Shown here: in pieces, positions 39,651-41,121 of the stretch | How positions within the stretch are numbered: the first letter of the stretch is position 1 | Layout of the letters: each line of letters begins with the position of its first letter | Assembly (NCBI GenBank): GCA_028685875.1 | Contig: JAQUDD010000004.1 | Location: 1 to 41,121 of the forward strand | Origin: Candidatus Absconditabacteria bacterium | GTDB taxonomy: Bacteria; Patescibacteriota; Gracilibacteria; Absconditabacterales; Absconditicoccaceae | Length of the DNA stretch: 41,121 bases | Direction of reading: 5' to 3' | Notes under the pieces: model-generated | Seen by the model: only the letters and a program-made list of their open reading frames with translations | What the model was told of the DNA's origin: nothing | Databases searched by the model: none | Position numbers and translations under genes: made by a program

Positions 39651-40133
39651 TCGTCATTCTGAACGCAGTGAAGCGAAATGAAGAATCCAGATAGCATTTA
39701 GTTCACATTCACTGGATCCTTCGTTTCACTCAGGATGACGGACTATTGTTATCCTGAATGCAGTGGAGAATCCAGTCTACAGACAGTGGATTGCCACGCT
39801 TCGCTCGCAATGACAATGAAGAATCCAGATAGCATTCAGTGCACATTCACTGGATCCTCCGTTTCACTCAGAATGACACAAAATTGTCATTCTGAATAGT
39901 TTATCCCGCAGAACTGCGGGACAGTGAAGAATCCAGTCTACAGACAGTGGATTGCCACGCTTCGCTCGCAATGACAATGAAGAATCTAGCTCACATTCAC
40001 TGGATCCTTCCCCGCAGCTTTGTGCGCGGCGCAGCGTTTCACTCAGGATGACGGAGTATTGTCATTCTGAACGCAGTGAAGAATTCAGCCCACAGACAGT
40101 GGATTGCCACGCTTCGCTCGCAATGACGGTGAA
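39651..40133. repeat. Large array of chained and nested palindromic repeats
   Basis: At least seven units. Type 1: TCATTCTGAACGCAGTGAAG ... TGGATCCTTCGTTTCACTCA. Type 2: AGACAGTGGATTGCC ... CTCGCAATGAC. Nested modules interrupt some units: TCCCGCAGAACTGCGGGA (39904-39921) and a 27-nt module (40010-40036). Uninterrupted versions are in the same array. There are no regular spacers, so this is not CRISPR. Confidence 0.85.
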
Positions 40134-40309
40134 GGAACAAACCCCCTCTCTCCCCCTTCATAAGAGAGATAAAAATGAGCTTACATTTTACTTGACTTTT
40201 TTTACTAAAAACATATAAGAATAGTATAAAGTTTTGCATTTCCTAGGGTAATGCTTAGCCTTGCAAAAAAAAGAACTAAAATAAATAACAATAAAAAGCT
40301 GAACACATT
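40134..40309 (+). promoter_or_regulatory. Upstream region of the Big_2 protein gene
   Basis: TTGACT (40192-40197), 16-nt spacer, TATAAG (40214-40219) gives a leader of about 84 nt. No terminator or riboswitch seen in it. Confidence 0.45.
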
Positions 40310-41121
40310 ATGAAAACAAAAATTTTTGGGGTACTGTTAGGTATCCTGTTCATCGCTCAAGGAGTGACTGGACAAACATATGTAAACCATGTTGTAACAG
40401 GAAACGTAAATATCCAAGAAGCTTGGACAAATGCGGCTGGAACAACTGGTTCTGCTCAAATCAGGGTCAGACTGGCTTACAATATAGATTTGATTGGATA
40501 CAATAATATCGGATCTATTCAAGTCGGTCATCCTGCATGGACAAGTGGGAATAGTTGGAGCACATCTAATGGAGCACAATTGAATGGATCACCAACTGAC
40601 CAATATGTAGGGTTTAAGTCTACAGGAACGTATGAAAATGCTAATTATTCTACCGGTAAGATCGCGATCCTTGAACCTTGGCTCGTGGGGGATCACCTCC
40701 TGACTATTGGAAGTACTACTCAGCGGATTTCTGTGTGGAAACAACAGTATCCAAACGGAAAGTTTCCTGTTCCTATTGGAGCAACAGTAAGCGTTAGTCT
40801 GAATGGATATTTTGTCTCTCCCGGAAGTAATAGAACTTATGTTAATGGGAATGAAATTACTCCTGCTCGGCAACAGAGTTACACATTAAGTAACTATGCT
40901 AGTAGCGGTGAAGTGAATATTTCCGTAACTACTCGGGATGGATTTGCAAGTAATCCGACACATACGACAGATTTTGTTTTAGACTATCAGGCTCCTGCAA
41001 CTATTCCCGTCACCGGGGTAACACTTAATAAGAGTGCTACTACCCTAACTGTCGGAGCTGATGAAACCCTTGTTGCTACTGTGAATCCTTCCAACGCTAC
41101 TGACAAATCGGTATCTTGGAG
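40310..41121 (+). CDS. Secreted protein with Ig-like Big_2 domain, 3' partial
   Basis: At least 270 residues; it runs off the right edge. Signal peptide MKTKIFGVLLGILFIAQG, cleaved near VTGQ. An N-terminal beta-rich part (about 20-215) is rich in Gly, Asn, Ser and Thr. Then PVTGVTLNKSATTLTVGADE and VATVNPSNATDKSVSW, which is the start of a bacterial Ig-like (Big_2) domain of the kind found in adhesins. No TGA codon among about 25 Gly in the visible part. Function is probably surface or secreted adhesion; no catalytic motif is seen. Confidence 0.82.
   Translation, partial: MKTKIFGVLLGILFIAQGVTGQTYVNHVVTGNVNIQEAWTNAAGTTGSAQIRVRLAYNIDLIGYNNIGSIQVGHPAWTSGNSWSTSNGAQLNGSPTDQYVGFKSTGTYENANYSTGKIAILEPWLVGDHLLTIGSTTQRISVWKQQYPNGKFPVPIGATVSVSLNGYFVSPGSNRTYVNGNEITPARQQSYTLSNYASSGEVNISVTTRDGFASNPTHTTDFVLDYQAPATIPVTGVTLNKSATTLTVGADETLVATVNPSNATDKSVSW

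Noticed and set aside
39651-40133. Possible CRISPR array
   Set aside because: Units differ in length, form palindromes and alternate between two families; there are no constant spacers and no cas genes.

Overview
The window comes from a bacterium that reads UGA as glycine (genetic code 25), so from the Gracilibacteria/Absconditabacteria (BD1-5/SR1) part of the Patescibacteria (CPR). The evidence is direct. In-frame TGA codons stand at invariant glycines in many genes: the second ClpB Walker A (GPTGVGKT), TGRTHQIR of an RluA-type pseudouridine synthase, the TrmD knot, the CHC2 zinc finger and the GroEL GGM tail. Nearly every confident gene ends in TAA or TAG. All coordinates below use this code; under the standard code about two thirds of the genes look broken and two disappear.

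Layout. 1-3582: phospholipase D-like protein (5' end outside the window), a minus-strand structured-RNA candidate with a consensus promoter, primary sigma factor, and pseudouridine synthase. 3583-7262: MFS exporter, a GT4 glycosyltransferase whose two halves are in swapped order, and an orphan CHC2 zinc-finger protein behind strong hairpins. 7393-14934: trmD, an SLH/META surface protein, stand-alone 5'-3' exonuclease with a P-loop kinase, VanW-like membrane protein, M32 carboxypeptidase and a PETG-anchored surface protein. 15064-19646: secE-nusG-(membrane protein)-rplK-rplA operon, a membrane protein and an unknown protein. 19684-27487: clpB; a UGA-free cassette with an SPFH/band-7 protein; groEL, an SLH protein and groES on one strand. 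27709-33193: a type IV pilus/pseudopilus operon (PilN/PilO-like, PilC, three prepilins, PilX-like). 33199-35058: Endonuc_Holl nuclease and a four-gene TraR/DksA-type operon with foreign-looking codon use. 35386-41121: serS, a lipoprotein-like gene, a YadA-head-like surface protein between two repeat arrays, and the start of a secreted Big_2 protein.

The most unusual feature is a set of interspersed palindromic repeats. They form intergenic arrays and are also inserted in frame inside three genes (pseudouridine synthase, glycosyltransferase, clpB). The clpB and glycosyltransferase copies have the same orientation and reading frame, and that frame is open only because UGA is sense. Smaller palindromes are nested in the larger repeats, with filled and empty sites both visible. 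This resembles Rickettsia palindromic elements but depends on the recoded genetic code.

The gene set fits a small epibiotic cell: protein-quality control, core transcription and translation genes, many secreted or anchored surface proteins and a retractable-pilus apparatus. No tRNA, rRNA or CRISPR array was recognised.
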